Assembly (NCBI RefSeq): GCF_013868135.1
Contig: NZ_JACEMU010000007.1
Location: 1-64,000, forward strand
Source: Paracoccus sp. S1E-3
Lineage (GTDB): Bacteria; Pseudomonadota; Alphaproteobacteria; Rhodobacterales; Rhodobacteraceae
Length of the DNA: 64,000 nucleotides
Reading direction: 5' to 3'
Shown here: piece by piece, positions 16,946 through 25,293 of the stretch
How the letters are laid out: each line of letters opens with the position of its first letter
Numbering within the stretch: the stretch's first letter is position 1
Program-made: the position numbers and the translations under genes
Notes under the pieces: model-generated
Database searches by the model: none
The model's input: only the letters and a program-made list of their open reading frames with translations
What the model was told of the DNA's origin: nothing

Positions 16946-17826
16946 TGTCAGGTGGCGCACAGGACCAGGCCGTCCGCACCGGCCGCATCGCCCGCACCTT
17001 CATCTATGTGGTGCTGATCTATTTCGCGCTGTTCTATCTGCTGCCGCTGTTCATCATGGCGATCAACTCGATCAAGCCGCTGTCGGAAATCACCGGCGGC
17101 AACATGATGTCGCTGCCGGCGGAACCCACGCTGGCGCCGTGGAAATCGGCCTGGTCGACGGCGCAGATCGGGGTCGAGGCGACGGGGCTGAAGCCCTATT
17201 TCATGAACTCGATCCTGATGGTGGTGCCGGCGGTGGCGATTTCCACCATCATCGGCGCGCTGAACGGCTATATCCTGACCAAGTGGCAGTTCCGCGGGTC
17301 GAACATCATCTTCGGGCTGATGCTGTTTTCCTGCTTCATCCCTTTCCAGATCGTGCTGATCCCGATGGCGCGGCTGCTGGGGCTGATGGGGCTGGCGGGG
17401 ACGACCTGGGGGCTGATCCTCGTTCATGTGGTCTACGGGATCGGCTTTTCAACGCTGTATTTCCGCAACTATTATGCCGCCTTCCCGACCGAGCTGGTGC
17501 GCGCGGCGATGATGGACGGGGCGGGGTTCTTCCGCATCTTCTGGCGGATCATGCTGCCGGTATCAGGGCCGATCGCGGTGGTCTGCATCATCTGGCAATT
17601 CACCAATATCTGGAACGACTTCCTGTTCGGCGCCTCGTTCGCCGATCTGGATTCCATGCCGATGACCGTGGCGCTGAACAACCTTGTGAACAGCTCGACC
17701 GGGGTCAAGGAATACAACGTCCACTTCGCTGGCGCCATTCTGGCCGCGCTGCCGACGCTGCTCGTCTATATCGTGGCGGGGCGGTATTTCGTGCGCGGTC
17801 TCATGGCTGGCTCTGTGAAAGGCTGA
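16945..17826 (+). CDS. CUT1 sugar ABC transporter permease (MalG-like)
   Basis: 293-residue inner-membrane permease with six hydrophobic segments. The start is the ATG overlapping the previous stop by 1 nt; a GTG 3 nt upstream is less likely. The EAA loop reads ELVRAAMMDGAGFFRIFWRIMLPVSGP in the second half of the protein. GAGC at 16934 within AAGGAGC serves as ribosome site inside the upstream gene. Second transmembrane subunit of the sugar transporter. Confidence 0.93.
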   Translation: MSGGAQDQAVRTGRIARTFIYVVLIYFALFYLLPLFIMAINSIKPLSEITGGNMMSLPAEPTLAPWKSAWSTAQIGVEATGLKPYFMNSILMVVPAVAISTIIGALNGYILTKWQFRGSNIIFGLMLFSCFIPFQIVLIPMARLLGLMGLAGTTWGLILVHVVYGIGFSTLYFRNYYAAFPTELVRAAMMDGAGFFRIFWRIMLPVSGPIAVVCIIWQFTNIWNDFLFGASFADLDSMPMTVALNNLVNSSTGVKEYNVHFAGAILAALPTLLVYIVAGRYFVRGLMAGSVKG

Positions 17827-17829
17827 GAG

Positions 17830-18948
17830 ATGACTTTTCTGAACATCGACAATGTCACCAAATCCTATGGCGCCGTCGAGGTGCTGCACCGCGTCGATAT
17901 CGCCGTGCAGGAGGGTGAGTTCCTGGTCCTCGTCGGCCCCTCGGGCTGCGGCAAGTCCACGCTTCTGAACATGATCGCCGGGCTGGAAAACATCACCGGC
18001 GGCGAAATCTCGATCAAGAACCGGGTCGTCAACGACGTCCACCCCTCGAAGCGCAACATCGCCATGGTGTTCCAGAGCTACGCGCTCTACCCCAACATGA
18101 CGGTGGGCCAGAACATCACCTTCGGGATGGAGATGCACGGCATCCCGAAGCCCGAACGCGAAAAGAAGCTGGCCGAGGTCGCGAAGCTTCTGCAGATCGA
18201 CCACCTGCTGGACCGCAAGCCGGGCCAGCTGTCGGGCGGTCAGCGCCAGCGCGTCGCCATGGGCCGGGCGCTTGTCCGCGACCCGGATGTGTTCCTGTTC
18301 GACGAGCCCTTGTCGAACCTCGACGCCAAGCTGCGCGTGGACATGCGGACCGAGATCAAGAAGCTGCATCAGCGGCTGAAAAGCACCATCGTCTATGTCA
18401 CCCATGACCAGATCGAGGCACTGACGCTGTCGACGCGCATCGCGGTGATGAACAAGGGCTATGTCCAGCAGCTGGGCACCCCGAAGGAGATCTACGACAC
18501 GCCGGCGAACATGTTCGTGGCCAGCTTCATGGGCAGCCCGTCGATGAACCTGCTGCCGGCGACCCTGCGGGCTTCGAACGGCGGTCTCGCGGCCGAGCTG
18601 ACCGGGTCGGACGGGGGCAAGTTGCTGCTGAATCTCAGTCAGGACGGCCCGAACCTGCGCGCCTATCTGGACAAGCCGGTGGTGCTTGGCATCCGCCCCG
18701 AAGCGATCACCGATCCCGACGGCGTCGACCGCAACGCGAAGAACACCCAGCCCCTGCGCAACATGGTGCATGTCACCGAACCGGCGGGCTCGGACACCTT
18801 CGTGGAGACGACCCTCTCGGGCAAGGCCTGTATCGCGCGGATGCGGGCGGATGTGGATGTCCAGCCCGGCCAGCCCTTCGACTTCATCGTCAATATGGAC
18901 AAGGCGGTGATCTTCGACCCAGCCAGCGAAGACCGGATCACGGGCTGA
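17830..18948 (+). CDS. Sugar ABC transporter ATP-binding protein (MalK/UgpC type)
   Basis: 372-residue ATPase that powers the sugar transporter at the cytoplasmic face. Walker A GPSGCGKST (residues 36-44), Q-loop MVFQSYALYPNM, ABC signature LSGGQRQRV near residue 136, Walker B VFLFDEPLSNLDAKLR and the switch His in VTHDQIEA are all present. The C-terminal third carries the MalK-type regulatory (TOBE/OB) domain, including LGIRPEAI. It starts 3 nt after the permease stop. Confidence 0.95.
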   Translation: MTFLNIDNVTKSYGAVEVLHRVDIAVQEGEFLVLVGPSGCGKSTLLNMIAGLENITGGEISIKNRVVNDVHPSKRNIAMVFQSYALYPNMTVGQNITFGMEMHGIPKPEREKKLAEVAKLLQIDHLLDRKPGQLSGGQRQRVAMGRALVRDPDVFLFDEPLSNLDAKLRVDMRTEIKKLHQRLKSTIVYVTHDQIEALTLSTRIAVMNKGYVQQLGTPKEIYDTPANMFVASFMGSPSMNLLPATLRASNGGLAAELTGSDGGKLLLNLSQDGPNLRAYLDKPVVLGIRPEAITDPDGVDRNAKNTQPLRNMVHVTEPAGSDTFVETTLSGKACIARMRADVDVQPGQPFDFIVNMDKAVIFDPASEDRITG

Positions 18949-18950
18949 TC

Positions 18951-20444
18951 ATGGACGCGGATCTGGTCATCATCGGCTCGGGGATGGGGGGGGCGACGCT
19001 GGCGGCGGCGCTCGCCCCCTCGGGCAAGCGCATCGTGATCGTCGAGGCGGGCGAGCGGATCGAGGACACGCCCGAGGCCATCGACGGCTACGCCATCCAT
19101 GGCCGGGGCGTCTTCCGGCCGGACGAGACCTGGCTGGACGGGCAGGACCAGCCCTTCAGTCCCGGCAATTTCTACTATGTCGGCGGCAATTCCAAATTCT
19201 ACGGCGCGGTGCTGCTGCGCTATCGCGAAAGCGATTTCAGCCCGATTCGCCATATGGGTGGCACCACGCCCGGCTGGCCGATCACCTATGCCGAGATGGC
19301 GCCCTGGTATCAGGCCGCCGAGGAGATGTATCAGGTGCGCGGCCAATTGGGCGACGACCCGAGCGAGCCGCCCCATGCCGCCCCCTATCCCTTCCCGCCG
19401 GTTCCCGACGAACCCGAAATCGCCGATCTGCGCCGCCGTCTGTCCGGCATCGGCCTGCACCCGTCCCATCTGCCTTTGGGGGTGGACATCGAACGCTGGT
19501 TGGAACGTGCCAAAATCGGCTGGGACGGCTATCCGAACACGGTGGGCGGCAAGATGGATGCCGAAACCATCGGCATTGCCGAGGCGCTGAAACACCCCAA
19601 TGTCATCCTGTTGACCGGCACGCGCGCGACCCGGCTGGAATGCGGTGACGATGGTCGCATCGTGGCGCTGCATGTGAAAGGCGCGCGGGGGCCGGCCCGG
19701 ATCGAGGCCGGGCATTTCGCCCTTGCCGCGGGTGCGGTGAATTCGGCGGCCCTGCTGCTGCGCTCGGCGGATGGGGCGCATCCGCAGGGATTGGCCAACA
19801 GGTCGGATCAGCTTGGCCGCAATTTCATGAACCATAACTGTTCCGCCGTGCTGGCCGTTCACCCTTTCCGGCGCAACCGCTCGGTCTATCAGAAGACCCT
19901 GATGGTGAATGATTTCTACGAAACCGGCGGTCCCAAGGGCGAGCCGCTGGGCAATATCCAGATGCTGGGCCGGGTGACGGGGCCGATCCTTGCCGCCGGG
20001 GCCGGCCTGCCGCTGATGCTGGCCAATCTGATCTCGGACCGCGCGCTGGATCTTTATGCCATGTCCGAGGATCTGCCCGATCCCGAAAGCCGGGTCAGCC
20101 TGCATAACGGTCAGATCAGGCTGGACTGGAAGCGCTCGAACTGGGAAGCGCATGAGGCGCTGGTGGCACGGCTGAAGAAGGAACTGCGTCGGGCGGGCTA
20201 TCCCATCGTGCTGTCGAAACCTTTCGACCGCCGCACCCCCTCGCATCAATGCGGGACGGCGCGGATGGGGCGCGATCCGGGCAGCAGCGTGGTCGATATT
20301 CACGGCCGTGCCCATGACCACCCGAACCTGTTCATCACCGATGCCAGCGTGCTGCCGACCTCGGCGGCGGTGAACCCGGCGCTGACCATCGCGGCGCTGT
20401 CCTTGCGCGCGGCCGACCATATCCGCAAGGGGGACTGGGCATGA
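18951..20444 (+). CDS. GMC-family FAD-dependent oxidoreductase, possible sugar oxidase
   Basis: 497-residue flavoenzyme. The N-terminal dinucleotide motif is GSGMGGATLAAALAPSGKRI, and the C-terminal segment HQCGTARMG followed by NPALTIAALSLRAADHI carries the GMC active-site region. FYYVGGNSKFYGAVLLRYRESDF near residues 75-97 resembles the bacterial pyranose-oxidase/glucoside 3-dehydrogenase branch rather than choline dehydrogenases. There is no Tat or Sec signal, so it is cytoplasmic. It lies directly after the sugar transporter ATPase (2-nt gap), which supports action on the imported sugar, for instance oxidation to a 3-keto-sugar. The substrate is inference. Confidence 0.85.
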   Translation: MDADLVIIGSGMGGATLAAALAPSGKRIVIVEAGERIEDTPEAIDGYAIHGRGVFRPDETWLDGQDQPFSPGNFYYVGGNSKFYGAVLLRYRESDFSPIRHMGGTTPGWPITYAEMAPWYQAAEEMYQVRGQLGDDPSEPPHAAPYPFPPVPDEPEIADLRRRLSGIGLHPSHLPLGVDIERWLERAKIGWDGYPNTVGGKMDAETIGIAEALKHPNVILLTGTRATRLECGDDGRIVALHVKGARGPARIEAGHFALAAGAVNSAALLLRSADGAHPQGLANRSDQLGRNFMNHNCSAVLAVHPFRRNRSVYQKTLMVNDFYETGGPKGEPLGNIQMLGRVTGPILAAGAGLPLMLANLISDRALDLYAMSEDLPDPESRVSLHNGQIRLDWKRSNWEAHEALVARLKKELRRAGYPIVLSKPFDRRTPSHQCGTARMGRDPGSSVVDIHGRAHDHPNLFITDASVLPTSAAVNPALTIAALSLRAADHIRKGDWA

Positions 20445-21196
20445 GCATGGCGCTGATCACCGGTGGCCAGCAGGGCATCGGGCTTGGCATTGCCAGCGCC
20501 TTGCGCGAGGCGGGCTTTCAGATCGCCATCGCCGCCGAACAGCCCGAGGACTCCGCCCCGGTGCAGGAGGCGCTGGCGGCACTCGGCCCGCAGGCGCGGT
20601 ATTATTGTCACGACCTGTCGCAGGTCGGGGAGGTGCCGGCGCTTCTGGATGCCGTCGAACGCGATCTCGGCCCGGTCACCACGCTGATCGCCAATGCCGG
20701 GGTGCCCGCGCGCATCCGCGGCGACCTGCTGGATCTGATGCCGGAAAACTTTGACTGGACCATGGGCATCAATCTGCGCGGCAATTTCTTTCTGGCGCAG
20801 GCGGTGGCGCGGCGAATGCTGGCGCTGCCGGAGGATGCCTATCGCAGCATGCTCTTCGTCACCTCGGTCAGCGCCGAGATGGTCTCGCCCGAGCGGGCCG
20901 AATATTGCATCTCCAAGGCCGGGGCCTCGATGATGGTCAAGCTGTTCGCGGCGCGGCTGGCCGCCGCCAATATCGGCGTGTTCGAGATCCGCCCCGGCAT
21001 CATCCAGACCCCGATGACGGCGGGCGTGTCGGGCAAATACGAAGCCCTGATCGCGGGCGGGCTGGTGCCCGCGAACCGCTGGGGCCATCCGGGCGACATT
21101 GGCCGCGCTGTCCTGCCGCTCGTGCAGGGCGCGATGGCCTTTTCAACGGGCAGCGTGATCGCCGTCGATGGCGGGCTGTCGATTCCAAGATTGTGA
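20441..21196 (+). CDS. Short-chain dehydrogenase/reductase
   Basis: 251-residue classical SDR. The cofactor motif is TGGQQGIGLGIASAL (residues 7-21) and NAGVPA marks the central sheet. The catalytic set is Ser in VTSVSAEM, followed by YCISK (Tyr and Lys) near residues 156-160; the order S-Y-x3-K is intact. The C-terminal SVIAVDGGLSIPRL is the typical FabG-like end. It overlaps the GMC gene by 4 nt (ATGA). Probably interconverts a hydroxyl and keto group in the pathway of this operon; substrate unknown. Confidence 0.9.
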   Translation: MSMALITGGQQGIGLGIASALREAGFQIAIAAEQPEDSAPVQEALAALGPQARYYCHDLSQVGEVPALLDAVERDLGPVTTLIANAGVPARIRGDLLDLMPENFDWTMGINLRGNFFLAQAVARRMLALPEDAYRSMLFVTSVSAEMVSPERAEYCISKAGASMMVKLFAARLAAANIGVFEIRPGIIQTPMTAGVSGKYEALIAGGLVPANRWGHPGDIGRAVLPLVQGAMAFSTGSVIAVDGGLSIPRL

Positions 21197-21207
21197 GGAG
21201 GCCGGGC

Positions 21208-22803
21208 ATGGCCAGTGATTATGACTTCATCATCGTCGGCGGCGGCAGCGCCGGCTGCGTGCTGGCCAACCGGCTGACCGAGAATCCCGACACCCGCGTG
21301 CTGCTGGTCGAGGCCGGCGGCCGCCCGCGCCATCCCTTCTACGCCATGCCGGCCGGTTTTGCGAAAATGACCAAGGGCATCGGCAGCTGGGGCTGGGAAA
21401 CCGTGCCGCAGCGCCACATGAAGAACCGCGTCATCCGCTTCACCCAGGCCCGCGTGCTGGGCGGCGGCTCCAGCATTAACGCCCAGATCTATACGCGCGG
21501 CAATGCGTTGGATTACGACGAATGGCGCCAGCTTGGCTGCGACGGCTGGAGCTATGAGGACATTCTGCCCTATTTCCGCAAATCCGAGGATAACGACACC
21601 TATAACGACCGCTGGCACGGGCAGGGCGGTCCCCTGGGCGTGTCCCAGCCCGCCGCGCCCTTGCCGATCTGCGAGGCCTATTTCCGCGCCGCGGGCGAGA
21701 TCGGCATCCCCCATAACGAGGATATGACCGGGGCCACGCAGGACGGCGTGGGCTATTACCAGTTGACCCAGAAACATGCGCGGCGGTCCTCGACCTCGGT
21801 GGCGTTTCTGGACCCGGCGAGGTCGCGGCCGAACCTGACGGTGATGTCGGGCGCGCAGGTGCTGGCGATCGAGGTGGAAGGCGGCCGCGCCGTGGGCATC
21901 CGGGTTGCCGAGGGCAGCACCAGCCGCAGCCTGCGCGCGACGGCCGAGGTGATCCTGTCCTCGGGCGCCATCGGTTCGCCACGCCTGCTGATGCTGTCGG
22001 GGATCGGCCCCGCCGATCACCTGCGCGATCTGGGCATCGATGTGGTGCTGGACCAGCCGGGGGTGGGGTCGGACCTGCAGGACCATCTCGACCTGTTCGT
22101 GATCGCCGAATGCACCGGCCCCCATACCTATGACCGCTACGCCAAGCCGTGGTGGTCGGCGGTGGCCGGCCTTCAATATCTGCTGACCCGCAAGGGGCCG
22201 GTCGCCTCCAGCCTGTTTGAAACCGGGGGCTTCTGGTATGCCGATGCTGATGCACGTTCGCCCGATATCCAGTTCCATCTCGGCCTCGGTTCGGGGATCG
22301 AGGCGGGGGTGGCCGCGATGCCGAATGGCGGCGTGACGCTGAACTCGGCCTATCTGCGCCCGCGGTCGCGCGGCACGGTACGGCTGGCCAGCAGCGATCC
22401 CAAGGCCGCGCCGCTGATCGACCCGAATTACTGGGCCGATCCCCATGACCGCGAAATGTCGATCCGGGGCCTGAAGCTGGCGCAGGAGATCATGGCCCAG
22501 AGCGCCCTGAAACCCTATGTCCTGCGCGAGGTGCTGCCGGGACCGCAGGTCCGGACCGACGAGGATTACCTCGATTACGCCGTCGCCAATGCCAAGACCG
22601 ACCACCACCCGGCCGGCACCTGCCGGATGGGCAGCGATAGGGCGGCGGTGGTCGATACCCGGCTGCGCCTCAACGGCATCGCCGGGCTGCGCGTCGTCGA
22701 TGCCTCGATCATGCCGCGGCTGATTTCGTCGAACACCAACGCCCCCACGATCATGATCGCGGAAAAGGCCGCCGACATGATCCGCGCCGATCATGGGGCC
22801 TGA
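21208..22803 (+). CDS. GMC-family oxidoreductase, choline dehydrogenase-like
   Basis: 531-residue FAD enzyme. The start is the ATG at 21208 after GAGGAGG; the frame is open far upstream but there it is a shadow of the SDR gene. The FAD motif is [18 protein letters not shown] (residues 6-23), GMC signature 1 is [17 protein letters not shown] near residues 84-100, and the C-terminal [11 protein letters not shown] and [18 protein letters not shown] carry the active-site His and Asn. It belongs to the choline/alcohol dehydrogenase branch and differs from the GMC gene two positions upstream, so two flavin oxidations are probably part of the pathway. The substrate is an alcohol of unknown identity. 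Confidence 0.92.
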   Translation: MASDYDFIIVGGGSAGCVLANRLTENPDTRVLLVEAGGRPRHPFYAMPAGFAKMTKGIGSWGWETVPQRHMKNRVIRFTQARVLGGGSSINAQIYTRGNALDYDEWRQLGCDGWSYEDILPYFRKSEDNDTYNDRWHGQGGPLGVSQPAAPLPICEAYFRAAGEIGIPHNEDMTGATQDGVGYYQLTQKHARRSSTSVAFLDPARSRPNLTVMSGAQVLAIEVEGGRAVGIRVAEGSTSRSLRATAEVILSSGAIGSPRLLMLSGIGPADHLRDLGIDVVLDQPGVGSDLQDHLDLFVIAECTGPHTYDRYAKPWWSAVAGLQYLLTRKGPVASSLFETGGFWYADADARSPDIQFHLGLGSGIEAGVAAMPNGGVTLNSAYLRPRSRGTVRLASSDPKAAPLIDPNYWADPHDREMSIRGLKLAQEIMAQSALKPYVLREVLPGPQVRTDEDYLDYAVANAKTDHHPAGTCRMGSDRAAVVDTRLRLNGIAGLRVVDASIMPRLISSNTNAPTIMIAEKAADMIRADHGA

Positions 22804-22804
22804 G

Positions 22805-23119
22805 ATGATCCGCCATATCGTCCTGATCCGCTTTCGCGACGACCTGCCCGAGGCCGCCATCGACGCCATTTTCGCCGATCTGCACGCCATCCGCGCCGTG
22901 CTGCCGGGGGTGATCGCCATCACCGCGGGGCGCAGCGAAAGCCCCGAGCAGATCGAGCGCGGCTATCTGCACGGCTTCGTCCCCGATTTCACCGATTGGG
23001 ATGCGCTTGCCGCCTATCAGGCCCATCCCGACCACCGCCGCGTCAGCGAGGCGCTGATCGCGAACGCGGTTGGCGGACTCGACGGCATTCTGGTTTTCGA
23101 TCTTGCTGTGAAGGACTGA
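22805..23119 (+). CDS. Dabb family protein (stress-responsive alpha/beta barrel domain)
   Basis: 104-residue protein with the dimeric alpha/beta-barrel (Dabb) signature: MIRHIVLIRFRDDLPEAAID at the N-terminus, ITAGRSESPEQIERGYLHGFV in the middle and YQAHPDHRRVSEAL near residues 73-86. It starts 1 nt after the GMC stop. Members of this fold include small cyclases and lyases and many proteins of unknown role. Given its place in a catabolic operon an enzymatic role is possible, but no catalytic residues can be assigned. Confidence 0.88.
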   Translation: MIRHIVLIRFRDDLPEAAIDAIFADLHAIRAVLPGVIAITAGRSESPEQIERGYLHGFVPDFTDWDALAAYQAHPDHRRVSEALIANAVGGLDGILVFDLAVKD

Positions 23120-23122
23120 CCC

Positions 23123-24289
23123 ATGCTCAACCTGCCCACCTATGACGGCACGCTGCAAACCTTCGCCAGCACCCGCGAGCCGCTGGTGCCGCGCGCGCCG
23201 ACCCGTCCCTGGACCCGCGTGGCCTTCGCCGCCGCCCATGTCGTCAGCGATCCCCTGGCCGAACGGGCGCCCTGGACCGACCGCCCGGCGGTCGACTGGG
23301 AGGCGACGCTGAACTTCCGCCGTGGCCTCTGGGATCAGGGTCTCGGGCTGGCCGAGGCGATGGATACCGCCCAACGCGGCATGGGCGTCGACTGGGACAC
23401 CGCGCGCGAGTTGATCGCGCGCACCATGAAGGAGGCGAAGGCCCATCCGCTGAAGCCGCGCGTGGCCTGCGGGGCGGGCACCGATCACAGGACGCTGGCG
23501 GAGCTGCCGGATCTGGACAGCATCGTCGCGGCCTATGAACATCAGATGGACGCGATCGAGGCCGAGGGCGGCCAGTTGATCCTGATGGCGACGCGGGCGT
23601 TGCCGGCGATCAATGCGGCGCCTGCCGATTACCGGCGCGTCTACGACCGGCTGATCGCGCAGGCGAAGGAGCCGGTGATCCTGCACTGGCTGGGTGATAT
23701 GTTCGACCCGGCGCTGAAAGGCTATTGGGGGCATGACAGCATCGCCGCCGCCTCGGATGCGGTGCTGGATCTGATCGCGGCTCATCCTGGCCGCGTCGAC
23801 GGCATCAAGATCTCGCTGCTGGATCAGGCGCATGAGGAAGATTTCCGCGCCCGCCTGCCCGAGGGGGTGAAGCTCTATACCGGCGACGATTTCAACTATG
23901 CGGCGCTGATCGCGGGCGACGGAAAGCACCATTCCCACGCGCTGCTGGGGGCGTTCACCGCCATCGCCCCCGCCGCCGCGCAGGCGCTGGATGCGCTGGC
24001 GGCGGGCGACCGCGCGGGCTATGACGCGCTGATGGAGCCGACCGTGCCGCTTTCGCGCGAATTGTTCCGCGCGCCGACGCAATTCTACAAGGCGGGGATT
24101 GCCTTTCTGTCATGGCTGAACGGGATGCAGCCGGGCTTCATCATGCCGGCGGGCTTTCAGTCCACGCGCGGCATTACCCATTATGCCGAGCTTTACCGGC
24201 TGGCCGCCAATGCCGGGCTGCTGCAGAATCCCGATCTGGCCGAGGCGCGGATGCGCCACCTGCTGGCCGTCCACGGCATCGGGGCATGA
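23123..24289 (+). CDS. DUF993 family, dihydrodipicolinate synthase-like protein
   Basis: 388-residue protein of the DUF993 group, whose members resemble class I aldolases of the DapA superfamily. Typical stretches are LPTYDGTLQTF at the N-terminus, GAGTDHRTLAEL near residue 118, VILHWLGDMFDP and DGIKISLLDQAHEEDFRARLP, in which the Lys of GIKIS (near residue 230) matches the place of a Schiff-base lysine. Such genes often accompany Gfo/Idh/MocA enzymes and sugar transporters, as here. An aldol or retro-aldol cleavage of a keto-sugar acid is plausible but unproven. It overlaps the LacI gene by 4 nt. Confidence 0.85.
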   Translation: MLNLPTYDGTLQTFASTREPLVPRAPTRPWTRVAFAAAHVVSDPLAERAPWTDRPAVDWEATLNFRRGLWDQGLGLAEAMDTAQRGMGVDWDTARELIARTMKEAKAHPLKPRVACGAGTDHRTLAELPDLDSIVAAYEHQMDAIEAEGGQLILMATRALPAINAAPADYRRVYDRLIAQAKEPVILHWLGDMFDPALKGYWGHDSIAAASDAVLDLIAAHPGRVDGIKISLLDQAHEEDFRARLPEGVKLYTGDDFNYAALIAGDGKHHSHALLGAFTAIAPAAAQALDALAAGDRAGYDALMEPTVPLSRELFRAPTQFYKAGIAFLSWLNGMQPGFIMPAGFQSTRGITHYAELYRLAANAGLLQNPDLAEARMRHLLAVHGIGA

Positions 24290-25293
24290 CGCGCAGGCCG
24301 ACCATTCTGGACGTGGCGAGGGCGGCGGGGGTGTCGAAATCCACCGTCTCGCTGGTGCTGCAGGGCAGCCCGCTTGTGCGCGAGGAAACCGCGCTTGCCG
24401 TGCGCGAGGCGATGGCGCGGGTGGGTTACGTCTATAACCGGGCGGCGGCCAATCTGCGCTCGGCCTCGACCGGGCTGATCGGGCTGGTCATAAACGACTT
24501 GCGCAACCCGTTCTTCACCGAATTCGCGACCTCGATGCAGATGGCGTTGGCGGAACAGGGCTATGCCACGGTGATCGGCAATTCGGACGAGGACCCGGCC
24601 CGACAGGCGCAACTGGTGCAGTCGATGATTGAACACGGGGTCGCGGGGCTGGTGATCTCGCCCACCTTCGGCGATCCCGGCGCGATCATGGACCAGATCG
24701 CGGCGGCGCAGATCCCGGCCATGCAGGTGCTGCGCAAGCTGGATGGCAGCGCGGGGCGCATCCCCTTCGCCTCGTTCGATTACGCCACCGGCGGCGCGGT
24801 CGCCACCCGGCACCTGCTGGATCAGGGGCTGACCCGCATCGCTTTTCTGGGCGGTCGGCCCGAGCGGCAGATCACCGCCGAACGCGCCTCGGGCTATCTC
24901 GCGGAAATGGCCGCCGCCGGGCTGGAGCCGCTGATGCTGCCCGGCGCCATCACCCGCCACGGCGGCCATGAAGCGGCGCTGAGCCTGCCCGAAGACACCC
25001 AGGCCGTCCTGTGCTTCAACGATCTGGTGGCGCTGGGGCTGATGAACGGGCTGGCCCGGCAGCGGCGCCGCGTGGGCGAGGACATCCGCCTTGTCGGCTT
25101 CGACAATATCGAAGAATGCGCCGAAGTCTGGCCCGCCCTGTCCTCGGTCAGTTGCGATATTGCCCGCTTCGGGCATGACACCGCGGTGCGGCTGCTGGGC
25201 TGGCTGAATGGCGGTCTGGTGCCGCCCGCTGAAACCCGCGCGCCGGTCGGGCTGATCGCGCGCGCATCCTCGCTGGGGGTTGACCATGGATGA
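24286..25293 (+). CDS. LacI/GalR family transcriptional regulator
   Basis: 335-residue regulator. The N-terminal helix-turn-helix with hinge reads TILDVARAAGVSKSTVSLVLQG (residues 6-27) followed by the hinge region VYNRAAANLRS, and the rest is a periplasmic-binding-like ligand domain (LIGLVINDLRNPFFTEFA onward). The ATG overlaps the DUF993 stop (ATGA). The longer open frame upstream is a shadow. It is inside the operon it probably controls; two palindromes TTGGACCGGTCCAA and TTGGAACGGTCCAA at the tctC and Gfo/Idh promoters are the likely binding sites. The inducer is probably a sugar or pathway intermediate. Confidence 0.93.
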   Translation: MTRRPTILDVARAAGVSKSTVSLVLQGSPLVREETALAVREAMARVGYVYNRAAANLRSASTGLIGLVINDLRNPFFTEFATSMQMALAEQGYATVIGNSDEDPARQAQLVQSMIEHGVAGLVISPTFGDPGAIMDQIAAAQIPAMQVLRKLDGSAGRIPFASFDYATGGAVATRHLLDQGLTRIAFLGGRPERQITAERASGYLAEMAAAGLEPLMLPGAITRHGGHEAALSLPEDTQAVLCFNDLVALGLMNGLARQRRRVGEDIRLVGFDNIEECAEVWPALSSVSCDIARFGHDTAVRLLGWLNGGLVPPAETRAPVGLIARASSLGVDHG

